20,943 bases of DNA, taken from NCBI GenBank assembly GCA_017462505.1, contig JAFTQY010000011.1:1-20943 (forward strand), in the 5' to 3' direction. Of this stretch, positions 9,059 through 15,433 are shown one piece after another (position 1 is the stretch's first letter; each line of letters starts with the position of its first letter). The notes below the pieces were generated by a model. That model saw nothing but the letters and a program-made list of their open reading frames with translations, did no database searches and was not told where the DNA came from. The translations under genes were made by a program, and so were the position numbers. The DNA comes from Clostridia bacterium. GTDB lineage: Bacteria > Bacillota_A > Clostridia > Christensenellales > Borkfalkiaceae.

Positions 9059-9087
9059 ATTATACCACAGCGGCGCGGAAATGTAAA
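9059..9087 (-). promoter_or_regulatory. Promoter of the uvrBA operon
   Basis: On the minus strand TTTACA (9082-9087), a 17-base spacer and a perfect TATAAT (9059-9064) predict a start near 9052. That places transcription initiation at the edge of the CAAAC-N4-GTTTG palindrome. Confidence 0.75.
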
Positions 9088-9120
9088 CAAAAAACGGATA
9101 TTTTTTTAAAATATCCGTTT
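9088..9120 (-). terminator. Terminator after the winged-helix membrane protein gene
   Basis: A 13-base perfect inverted repeat (9092-9104 with 9108-9120, three-base loop) reads AAACGGATATTTT and its complement, and is followed on the minus strand by a T-run that includes the left arm's As. The stop codon of the upstream gene (9106-9108) lies inside the hairpin, and the uvrB promoter begins directly after it. Confidence 0.7.
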
Positions 9121-9462
9121 GAGCAGTAACCCGACCGTAAACGCAATCACCGCCGACACCGCCGCCCAAATGATTTTAAAAAGGGCGTTCCGCCGCATCT
9201 GCACGTACCCCCGCTTGAACGCATACCCGTTGGCGCGCAAGGATATCACGTACATTTTTTCACCCTTGCGCTCGGAAGATAACAGCTCGAAATAGTTATC
9301 AAGGGCTAACTCGTTTAAAATCTCTTCCAGCCGCTCTTCGGTGTAGTTTCGCTTTTGGGGGAGCATATCTAAAATTTCCGCAGGCGAAATCAGCCCCACG
9401 CCCTTGTCGTGGCACAGCGAAAATATGACGTTCATCACTTCCGTTTCCCGTTTGTTTAGCAC
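9106..9462 (-). CDS. Winged-helix-like protein with C-terminal membrane anchor (unknown)
   Basis: This encodes 118 residues in two parts. Residues about 1-85 are predicted helical with a winged-helix pattern: MLNKRETEVMNVIFSLCHDKG, then SPAEILDMLPQKRNYTEERLEEILNELALDNYFELL, and a basic beta wing (SSERKGEKMYVISL). A basic linker (KRGYVQMRRNALFK) then leads into one hydrophobic segment of about 20 residues (IIWAAVSAVIAFTVGLLL) at the extreme C-terminus, so the N-terminal domain should face the cytoplasm. The start is a GTG at 9462 with AGGGGG 5 bases upstream; the in-frame stop just before rules out an earlier start. I do not recognise a named family. A membrane-tethered DNA-binding or protein-interaction role is plausible but inferred. 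It is probably monocistronic, between two terminators. Confidence 0.75.
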   Translation of the reverse strand: MLNKRETEVMNVIFSLCHDKGVGLISPAEILDMLPQKRNYTEERLEEILNELALDNYFELLSSERKGEKMYVISLRANGYAFKRGYVQMRRNALFKIIWAAVSAVIAFTVGLLLKRIF

Positions 9463-9530
9463 ACGTCCCCCTACCTTTTACAAAACTGCTCCTTTTCTTT
9501 TTAGTATTTTCCGTTTTTTTATTTTCATAC

Positions 9531-9555
9531 AAAAGCGCGCCCTTTTCAGGCGCGC
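9531..9555 (-). terminator. Terminator of the two-component/membrane-protein operon
   Basis: GCGCGCC (9535-9541) and GGCGCGC (9549-9555) form a perfect 7-base GC-only stem with a 7-base loop. On the minus strand it is followed by TTTT. The T-run is short, but the position just after the last gene of the operon fits. Confidence 0.65.
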
Positions 9556-9564
9556 CTTGTCCGT

Positions 9565-9966
9565 TTATTTTTCGTTTTCATTTAAAATTTCGTCGCTGAG
9601 CTTTAAAATTTCCGCGCCGTATTTATCCTTACACTTTTTTGCGGCTTTGCAGTACGCGGGATAGGCAAACGAAATGGGCAAAAGCCCCACCGCAGACAAC
9701 GCTACGCCGACAAGCAGATAATGGGCGCAGAGCTTTTCCAACACGATCGCCATGCCGCCCCCAAATATCAGCGTGCCGATCACCCCCAGCGTCAGCCCAA
9801 TCATCATCGGGATAGAACGCACCTTTTGATCGAGCTTTTGTAGCCGAACAAAGGACGTTTCCGTATGTTTCCGCGGTTGATAACGACGGCGGATCTCTTC
9901 CGTCGTTTTGCGCTCCGCTTCCGTCGGCGCGGTATAGGTATACTCGTATTTTTGGTTATTCTCCAT
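9565..9966 (-). CDS. Small two-span membrane protein (unknown)
   Basis: This encodes 133 residues. The N-terminal 50 residues are polar and charged (TYTAPTEAERKTTEEIRRRYQPRK, then a basic helix LQKLDQKVRS). Two membrane segments follow (about 54-75 and 83-103), and the protein ends in a charged helix (KKCKDKYGAEILKLSDEILNENEK). Both termini should be cytoplasmic. I do not recognise a characterised family. Its ATG at 9966 lies inside the end of the preceding gene (11-base overlap), with GGGAGAAG upstream, so translation is probably coupled to it. It is the last gene of the operon that begins with the response regulator; a role in the same envelope-related process is inferred from context only. 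Confidence 0.75.
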   Translation of the reverse strand: MENNQKYEYTYTAPTEAERKTTEEIRRRYQPRKHTETSFVRLQKLDQKVRSIPMMIGLTLGVIGTLIFGGGMAIVLEKLCAHYLLVGVALSAVGLLPISFAYPAYCKAAKKCKDKYGAEILKLSDEILNENEK

Positions 9967-10972
9967 CTATTTCTTCTCCCGTAAAAGTTTCTTCCTTTAA
10001 TTGTTTGGTAAAATGCCGCGAACGTATCACCATGTACAACCCCAAGCCGAACACGAACAAGCACACGCCCGCACCCGTCAAAATGTTAAAAATGGGCAGA
10101 CCCGTATCTGAAAATTCTTGCAACATGGACGCTTGCAGAGCAAGCAACGCCACCGCCGCGTCCGCCACGTTGATATTGCGCAGAGCGTCCACGGTATGGT
10201 CGTCCTGCTTTTTCGCTTTGACAAAGTTGACGATCGACATGGTGATTTTATAAAAGGTATAGGTCGCCACTACGTAGATCATCAAGCCCGCGCGACGGGT
10301 CGCCGCGCTGTTTTGTACCATTTCCCAAATGGTGGCGGACAAAGCCGAAATCGTGATCATCAGCCCGATACCGCAGCTACGGTATTTGCGGATTTCCGTT
10401 TCCTTTTTCCGTTCCTTGCCGCGGCGCTTGCCGTGATAGAGCACGATGCCGCCGCGAATGATCAGCAAAATGATATAATATACCGCCAGCGCGCCGAACC
10501 ATACCGAATGGTACAGCACCGAGATCACGCCGTGGTACGCCGCAAAGGCGAGGGTCGCCGCCACCGAAAAGCAGGCGAAAATCACCGTCCTCAGCCCGTA
10601 GTTTTCCATCAGCCTGCCGATGCGCTTGTGCGAGCGGAGCTTGTCTTTGAACGCGCGATAGCGTTTGGGCAATATTTTCATGAGGGTATACACCGTGTAG
10701 GTCAACAGCAACGCCGCAACGCCGTAGGAAACGCAACCGAGCACGGCAAGGAACGTCTTGCCCCTGCCGCCGATAAACTCGCCCGTCGTTACGATCGCCG
10801 ACGTAATGGCAAAGGCGCAAAACACCGCCGTTAAAACGTAGACGAGCGCCAGCCAACCCGCCGTAGGGCTTTTGATTTTTTGCCAAATTTTCCACGTGAA
10901 ACCTTTTATCCCATTCCACGCCTTTATCCAAAAGTTTTTAAAAGCTTTCCAAAAACCTTGTTTCATAGCCAC
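9956..10972 (-). CDS. Polytopic membrane protein of a two-component operon (unknown)
   Basis: This encodes 338 residues. A basic, Trp-rich amphipathic N-terminus (about 1-36, with KAFKNFWIKAWNGIKGFTWKIW) precedes about seven hydrophobic segments near residues 38-60, 75-97, 127-150, 154-175, 202-220, 230-250 and 290-318. Between segments are basic cytoplasmic-looking loops (KRYRAFKDKLRSHKR; KRRGKERKKETEIRK). I recognise no transporter, sensor or enzyme signature. The likely start is the GTG at 10972, 3 bases after the kinase stop with AGGG 9 bases upstream; an ATG at 10966 is the alternative. The arrangement directly behind regulator and kinase suggests an accessory, sensed or regulated membrane component, but this is context inference. 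It overlaps the next gene by 11 bases. Confidence 0.75.
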   Translation of the reverse strand: MAMKQGFWKAFKNFWIKAWNGIKGFTWKIWQKIKSPTAGWLALVYVLTAVFCAFAITSAIVTTGEFIGGRGKTFLAVLGCVSYGVAALLLTYTVYTLMKILPKRYRAFKDKLRSHKRIGRLMENYGLRTVIFACFSVAATLAFAAYHGVISVLYHSVWFGALAVYYIILLIIRGGIVLYHGKRRGKERKKETEIRKYRSCGIGLMITISALSATIWEMVQNSAATRRAGLMIYVVATYTFYKITMSIVNFVKAKKQDDHTVDALRNINVADAAVALLALQASMLQEFSDTGLPIFNILTGAGVCLFVFGLGLYMVIRSRHFTKQLKEETFTGEEIDGE

Positions 10973-10975
10973 GTT

Positions 10976-12022
10976 CTATAACCCTACGTCCTGACGGATC
11001 GTCACGGTAAAGGTACTGCCCTTGCCCTTTTCGCTCTTTACCGAAATTTCGCCGCCTAAAATATCGATCACCTTTTTTACAAGCGCAAGCCCCAAGCCGT
11101 TGCCCTCGTGCGCGTGCGAAGTGTCCTCTTGATAAAATTTATCAAACAGCCGCGTGCCCGCCTCCGCAGAGATACCGCAACCGCTGTCCGACACCGTCAC
11201 CACCGCGTTTTTTTCCTGTTTTTTGAGCTTGATCGCGACCATGCCCCCCTCGTTCGTAAATTTTACGGCGTTGGAGATCAGGTTATTCCATACCAGCTCT
11301 AAATAGCTTTGCGACGAGAAAATTTCCAGTTCTTCCATGTCGCAGGATACCTCGATATTCTTTTTTTCAAGAGCGTCCTCAAAATTTAAAATGCACTCGG
11401 CAAGGCTTTCGTCCAAGCGGAATTTCTTCTTTTCGGGCAGAATTTTTTGATTTTCCAGCTTGCTAAGCTGCAAAATATTGCTCGTCAACCCCGACAAGCG
11501 GGTTGCAGCCTGCGCTACCGTTTCGGCGTATTTTGCGCGAAGGCTGGGGTCTGTTTCCTCTTTCAACAGCTCTGCATAGCTGCGAATGACCGTCAGCGGC
11601 GTTTTTAATTCGTGCGAAACGTTGGAAACAAAGTCCGTCTTTAACATTTCCGATTTTTTCAGCTCCGCCGCCATGGTGTTGAGGTTTTCCATGATCACGT
11701 CGTACTGATCGTATGCTCCGTAGCGATGCCGAGGCAAAAGCCGCACCGAAAAATCGCCTGCGGCGATACGTTCCGTCGCCTCCAAAATTTGCTCGGTAGG
11801 GCGGTCGATCGCGACGCGTCTGCGCACCAAATCGCAAATCGTGCAGACGATGGACAAAAACAAGATCGTCAAAAACATAACGCTGGCGATCGTTGCTTTA
11901 TCCCCTGCGCTTCGTTTGTTGACAACGTGAAAAATGAACATCGACACCGTAACCGTACCTGCGATCAGCAAAAAAAACAGCGCTACGCCAAGCACGGACA
12001 TCTTCGTACGGTTTTTTCTCAT
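10976..12022 (-). CDS. Sensor histidine kinase with short extracytoplasmic loop
   Basis: This encodes 348 residues. Two membrane segments (about 9-33 and 43-66) are joined by only about ten residues, so there is no extracellular sensor domain. A HAMP-like linker follows (about 67-120, ending in MENLNTMAAELKKSE). The dimerisation domain has an intact H-box SHELKTPL with the phosphorylated His near residue 137. The ATPase domain has the N-box NNLISNAVKFT (about 246-256), G1 DSGCGIS (about 278-284), an F-box-like LFDKFYQ and G2 GNGLGLALV. All catalytic motifs appear intact. Its ATG overlaps the response regulator stop by 4 bases (ATGA), so the two are co-translated partners. The stimulus is unknown; the short loop suggests sensing within the membrane or via the neighbouring membrane proteins. 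Confidence 0.92.
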   Translation of the reverse strand: MRKNRTKMSVLGVALFFLLIAGTVTVSMFIFHVVNKRSAGDKATIASVMFLTILFLSIVCTICDLVRRRVAIDRPTEQILEATERIAAGDFSVRLLPRHRYGAYDQYDVIMENLNTMAAELKKSEMLKTDFVSNVSHELKTPLTVIRSYAELLKEETDPSLRAKYAETVAQAATRLSGLTSNILQLSKLENQKILPEKKKFRLDESLAECILNFEDALEKKNIEVSCDMEELEIFSSQSYLELVWNNLISNAVKFTNEGGMVAIKLKKQEKNAVVTVSDSGCGISAEAGTRLFDKFYQEDTSHAHEGNGLGLALVKKVIDILGGEISVKSEKGKGSTFTVTIRQDVGL

Positions 12023-12690
12023 TTCAGCACCGCCTTATACCCCAGCCCGTGCACCGTCACGATCTCAAATCCGTCGCACGCGGCGGTCTTTTCGCGCAGC
12101 TTTGCCATGTACACGTCCACCGTGCGCGAGGTCGCCGACGAGTCGTAATCCCAAAATTCGGACATAAGCGCCGAGCGCGTAAACGTCTTTTTGGGATAGG
12201 ACAACAGCTTGAATAAAAGATCGAATTCCCGCACCGTCAAGGGCAGTTCGTTTTCGTTTAAATACGCGGTGTGTTCCTCGGCGTTCATGGTGAGATTGCC
12301 CACCGTCAAGCTTTGATTTTCCGCGATCCCAGCGCGGCGCAAAAGAGCCGCTACCTTTAACATGAACACGTCCATATCAAAGGGCTTTACCACGTAATCG
12401 TCCACGCCGAGCGTATAGGCAAAGAGCTTTGACGGCTTATCGTCCTTTGCGGTCATGAACAAAATGGGGGTCCGTTTATCCACCGCGCGAATACTTTCCG
12501 CCAGCTCGAACCCGTCCATTTTCGGCATCATAATATCGCTGATGATCATCGAAAAGGTATTGCTTTCCATCGCGGCAAGCGCCTCTTCGCCGTCGTAGCA
12601 CGCCGTCGGCGCGTACCCTTTGTTCCGCAAATACGTACACACCAAACCGTTGATCGCCTTATCGTCCTCTACCACCAAAATTTTTATCAT
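12019..12690 (-). CDS. OmpR/PhoP-family response regulator
   Basis: This encodes 223 residues. The receiver domain (about 1-120) has the acidic pair E8-D9-D10, the phosphoacceptor Asp52 in IISDIMMPKMDG, the switch region FMTAKDD and the conserved Lys in VVKPFD. A C-terminal winged-helix DNA-binding domain (about 127-223) shows LTVREFDLLFKLLSYPKKTFTR, then SRTVDVYMAKLREK and GLGYKAVLK, typical of the OmpR/PhoB family. The start ATG at 12690 has AAGGA upstream. It is first in a four-gene operon with its kinase and two membrane proteins. Its promoter carries 11-base-phased direct repeats, suggesting it activates its own operon. Whether it is the orthologue of PhoP, WalR or another OmpR-type regulator cannot be settled from sequence alone. 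Confidence 0.93.
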   Translation of the reverse strand: MIKILVVEDDKAINGLVCTYLRNKGYAPTACYDGEEALAAMESNTFSMIISDIMMPKMDGFELAESIRAVDKRTPILFMTAKDDKPSKLFAYTLGVDDYVVKPFDMDVFMLKVAALLRRAGIAENQSLTVGNLTMNAEEHTAYLNENELPLTVREFDLLFKLLSYPKKTFTRSALMSEFWDYDSSATSRTVDVYMAKLREKTAACDGFEIVTVHGLGYKAVLK

Positions 12691-12731
12691 AATCCGATAC
12701 CGTCCTTGCCCTTTTTACCTTTTACCACCGC

Positions 12732-12785
12732 ATTATACCCGCCCGCTATTACGGGCGCGTTAAAAAAATGTTAAAATTTTGTAAA
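12732..12785 (-). promoter_or_regulatory. Activator-dependent promoter with four PhoP-box-like repeats
   Basis: On the minus strand a perfect TATAAT (12732-12737) has no recognisable -35 box at the right distance. Upstream, four 6-base units, TTTACA (12780-12785), TTAACA (12769-12774), TTAACG (12758-12763) and GTAATA (12747-12752), recur every 11 bases exactly. Three match or nearly match the B. subtilis PhoP unit TT(A/T/C)A(C/T)A, and the fourth differs at one base. The array covers about -22 to -60 relative to the expected start near 12725, the usual place for PhoP activation. Confidence 0.65.
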
Positions 12786-12818
12786 AGGCGAAACGCCCCT
12801 TTTTCAGGAGCGTTTTCG
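12783..12818 (-). terminator. Terminator after the iron-sulfur flavoprotein gene
   Basis: The hairpin pairs 12807-12818 with 12789-12799 (a GCG-centred stem with one bulged A and one G-T pair, TGAAAAA loop). It is followed on the minus strand by CCTTTTA. It closes the operon that starts at 15354. Its T-run merges into the first PhoP-like repeat of the next promoter, so the two transcription units are packed without spare sequence. Confidence 0.7.
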
Positions 12819-12840
12819 TTTGCTTAAAATACTCCGTCCG

Positions 12841-13458
12841 TCAACGGATAAAATTCGTCATGATTTTGCGTTCTTTCACGGGTTCTACGCCTGCGTCCTT
12901 TCCAAGCTGCAAGCATTTTAACAACCACGCCATGTTGTTGCCAAGAACACGCATCGTCTGCAAGCCCTCTTCGTCCTTTTCCGCCTCTTCCGCCGTGTTA
13001 CCGTGGATCTCGTTCCAGTAGTTCGCCCCCACGATCGGCATATTGTTGATCGTGAAATATTTGTTGATCACGTCAAAGGTCGTGCTTGCGCCCGCTCTGC
13101 GACAGCTCACGACCGCCGCCGCGGGTTTATATGCCAAGAATTTGCCTCCGCTGTAAAAAACTCTGTCCATAAAGCTGACGAGGTTGCCCGACGCCGACGC
13201 GTAATACACGGGCGAGCCGAACACGAACCCGTCGAACGCCGCCGCCTTTTCCACAAACTCGTTCACGCCGTCGTCCACGACGCATTTTTTGATTTTTTTA
13301 CAAGCCCAACAGCCGTTGCAGCCGCTGATTTTTTTCCCGCCGAGCTGATAGATCTCCGTTTCCACGCCGTTTTCATTCAGCGCCTTTGCCACTTCCGCCA
13401 AAGCGGTATACGTGCAACCCTTTTCGTGACAGCTACCGTTTACAAGTAATACTTTCAT
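12841..13458 (-). CDS. Iron-sulfur flavoprotein / NADPH-dependent FMN reductase family
   Basis: This encodes 205 residues with a flavodoxin-like fold. The N-terminal beta strand and FMN phosphate loop read MKVLLVNGSCHEKGCTYTAL. The segment GFVFGSPVYYASASGNLVSFMDRVF (about 77-101) is the second flavin-contact region. A compact cysteine motif C-x2-C-x2-C-x5-C (C47, C50, C53, C59) matches the [4Fe-4S]-binding motif of the Isf family, so it likely moves electrons between a ferredoxin or NADPH and an unknown acceptor. Other family members are annotated only as flavodoxin-family oxidoreductases, and the substrate cannot be assigned. The ATG at 13458 follows GGGAG. It is the last gene behind mutY (22-base gap) in one operon. 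Confidence 0.87.
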   Translation of the reverse strand: MKVLLVNGSCHEKGCTYTALAEVAKALNENGVETEIYQLGGKKISGCNGCWACKKIKKCVVDDGVNEFVEKAAAFDGFVFGSPVYYASASGNLVSFMDRVFYSGGKFLAYKPAAAVVSCRRAGASTTFDVINKYFTINNMPIVGANYWNEIHGNTAEEAEKDEEGLQTMRVLGNNMAWLLKCLQLGKDAGVEPVKERKIMTNFIR

Positions 13459-13480
13459 TTGTTATCTCCCGTTATTGTTT

Positions 13481-14530
13481 TTATTCGTCCTGCAACGTTT
13501 TCAGGCATTGTTTAAACGCCGTCGGCAGGGATATTTCTTCTTGTATTTCGTCTAACGTGTACGTATCGAACGGAGCAAAATCCGTCCGCACCCAAACGCA
13601 CAGCATATCCCAACGTATATGCGTGAAAATATGCGTGAATTTTTTCCTTTTTATCTCCGTGAACGCGGTCACGCCCCACCCGCTAAGGATATTTTCGGGC
13701 GTTTCGCCGTCGAATATGACCGCCGAGGGAAACTCGTTCATGCCCCGAAGTACGCCCTCTTCGCGGCGGCGGATACAAAAGCCCTGCGGCGTTTCGATCA
13801 GGTACACGTATACCTGTTCTTGCCGTTTCGCCGCCTTTTGCGGCAGAACGGGATATTCGGCTTGCGTGCCGTGTCGATAGGCGCGGCAAAGCCCGTTTAA
13901 GGGACATCTTGCGCAGTCGGGATTTTGCGGTTTGCATACGAGCGCGCCAAGCTCGAACAGGCTTTGGGTGAAATCGGCGCACCCCTTTCCTGCGGGCGGG
14001 TATACCCCCGATAAAGTTTCTTCCAAATATCTGCGGTATTTGGGGTCGGATATCACCGTGGGTTTTTCTTCCAAGCGCGAGGCTACGCGAAAGACGTTGC
14101 CGTCCACCGCCGCCACGGGCAACCCGTAGGCGATCGAGGCGATCGCACCCGCCGTGTACGCGCCCACCCCGGGCAGGTCTTTTAATTCTTCCACCGTCGT
14201 CGGGAAATTTCCGTCGTATTCATAGACGATTTTTTTCGCCGCCTTTTGCAAATTCCGCGCGCGGCTGTAATACCCAAGCCCTTCCCAGAGTTTAAGCAGG
14301 CGTTCTTCTTCGCAAGCGGCAAGCTCTTCTACCGTGGGGAGCTCGGACATAAACCGCAAATAATATTCCTTTACCGCCTCCACCCGCGTTTGTTGGAGCA
14401 TGATCTCGGACACCCATACGCGATACGGGGTCGGATCTTCCCGCCAAGGCAGGGTGCGTTTGTTTGCGTTATACCACGAAAGGAGGGGGGACGGTATGCG
14501 ATGAAAGTCAAATTCGTTCGTTTTTTCCAT
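13481..14530 (-). CDS. mutY: A/G-specific adenine DNA glycosylase
   Basis: MutY removes adenine mispaired with 8-oxoguanine, preventing G:C to T:A mutations. The 349-residue length is typical. The helix-hairpin-helix catalytic domain holds Glu42 in SEIMLQQT, the hairpin LPGVGAYTAGAIAS (about 119-132, Tyr125), and catalytic Asp143 in VDGNVFRV. The [4Fe-4S] site is intact as C199-x6-C206-x2-C209-x5-C215. A C-terminal NUDIX-like domain (from about 230) that reads 8-oxoG contains FTHIFTHIRW, the equivalent of the FSH loop. The ATG at 14530 has no clear ribosome site and lies 6 bases after the upstream stop, so translation probably depends on coupling to that gene. Confidence 0.95.
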   Translation of the reverse strand: MEKTNEFDFHRIPSPLLSWYNANKRTLPWREDPTPYRVWVSEIMLQQTRVEAVKEYYLRFMSELPTVEELAACEEERLLKLWEGLGYYSRARNLQKAAKKIVYEYDGNFPTTVEELKDLPGVGAYTAGAIASIAYGLPVAAVDGNVFRVASRLEEKPTVISDPKYRRYLEETLSGVYPPAGKGCADFTQSLFELGALVCKPQNPDCARCPLNGLCRAYRHGTQAEYPVLPQKAAKRQEQVYVYLIETPQGFCIRRREEGVLRGMNEFPSAVIFDGETPENILSGWGVTAFTEIKRKKFTHIFTHIRWDMLCVWVRTDFAPFDTYTLDEIQEEISLPTAFKQCLKTLQDE

Positions 14531-14536
14531 ATGTAC

Positions 14537-15286
14537 TTATTCGGCTTTCGGGTCGGCTTTCGAGAGCGAATTTAAAAAGATGACCGTTTCCGTAATGGAC
14601 GGGCTGGACGGATAATTGATAGGCGTGGGCAGGGATAAGCTCCCGTTTTCGTCCACGTACGTCACGTCCGCTTTGCCCTCTTCACGCAGACTGACAAGGC
14701 AGTTCCCCACCCCGACGAACGCCCCGGGATAGCCGCTGAAAATGCTCTTCATCAAATCTACGCCCGTAATGACGTCCACGTCGCCGCGACGGGTAAACAA
14801 ATCGAAAATTTCGCGGTATTCCGTTAAATCGCCGCTCAAATTGCACCCGTCAATACTTTCCAAACCGTCCAACACCAAGAACAAGCGCGGATAACCTTTA
14901 CCGTTTTCCCGCTGCGAAAGCAATTCCTTGACCGTGTGGGTTGCCGACGCCAAATCGGCTTTGGTAAAGATATACGGCACGGTAACGTCCATTGCCTTGA
15001 CACGGAGCAGCTCGCCGTATTCTGTTCTGGGCGAAATCACCAAAAAGCAAGCCTCTTCCCGCGTATACAGCCGCGAGATCGCCAAAAGCATACGCCGAAT
15101 AAAATGAACGCGGTTGCCCCCCGTCACGCAGGTATGCCGCACGGTAAAAGGACGTTCGCGTTTTTGCGAAAGCACGATATTGTCCACCACGTCCCTGCCC
15201 AAGGGCAACCCTTTGCGGAGCTCTTCTAATTTTGTATCGTCCGCGCACAAAGCCGCGAGCGACGCTACGTATTCTTCCATGTTCAT
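14537..15286 (-). CDS. Degenerate FtsK/SpoIIIE-like ATPase-fold protein (unknown)
   Basis: This encodes 249 residues from the chosen start. I see the layout of an FtsK/HerA-type P-loop ATPase, but with its catalytic elements worn down: a strand-loop-helix TCVTGGNRVHFIRRMLLAISRLYT (about 52-75) sits where GATGSGKS would be but lacks the Gly-Lys-Ser/Thr; RLFLVLDGLESI (about 134-145) resembles a Walker B without the second acid; and the C-terminal GVGNCLVSLREEGKADVTYVDENGSLSL resembles the last strands of the FtsK motor domain. There is no membrane segment or gamma domain. The ATG at 15286 is preferred because AAAGGTG lies 9 bases upstream; a GTG at 15298 is too close to that site. It is first in an operon with mutY and the iron-sulfur flavoprotein. 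The function is unknown, and the family link is my inference. Confidence 0.6.
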   Translation of the reverse strand: MNMEEYVASLAALCADDTKLEELRKGLPLGRDVVDNIVLSQKRERPFTVRHTCVTGGNRVHFIRRMLLAISRLYTREEACFLVISPRTEYGELLRVKAMDVTVPYIFTKADLASATHTVKELLSQRENGKGYPRLFLVLDGLESIDGCNLSGDLTEYREIFDLFTRRGDVDVITGVDLMKSIFSGYPGAFVGVGNCLVSLREEGKADVTYVDENGSLSLPTPINYPSSPSITETVIFLNSLSKADPKAE

Positions 15287-15330
15287 CTTCGTCAGCACCT
15301 TTCCTATCGCTGGGTTTTTTCTTCCTTTTT

Positions 15331-15359
15331 AGTGTACCATACTCGCGCAAAATTGTCAA
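15331..15359 (-). promoter_or_regulatory. Promoter of the ATPase-like/mutY/flavoprotein operon
   Basis: A perfect TTGACA (15354-15359), a 17-base spacer and TACACT (15331-15336) with an upstream TG (extended -10) predict a start near 15324. It is the only good promoter seen for the three following minus-strand genes. Confidence 0.78.
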
Positions 15360-15378
15360 GTGTTCGTTAAAAAACGGT

Positions 15379-15418
15379 AAAAAAGTAGCCACGAAAGCCC
15401 ATCCTTGTCTTTCGTGGC
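15379..15418 (-). terminator. Terminator after the beta-mannosidase gene
   Basis: A perfect 10-base stem, GCCACGAAAG with CTTTCGTGGC (15388-15397 and 15409-15418) and an 11-base loop, is followed on the minus strand by TACTTTTTT (15379-15387). It ends the HD-phosphohydrolase/mannosidase transcript just before the next promoter. Confidence 0.88.
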
Positions 15419-15433
15419 GTATACTTTTTAGCG

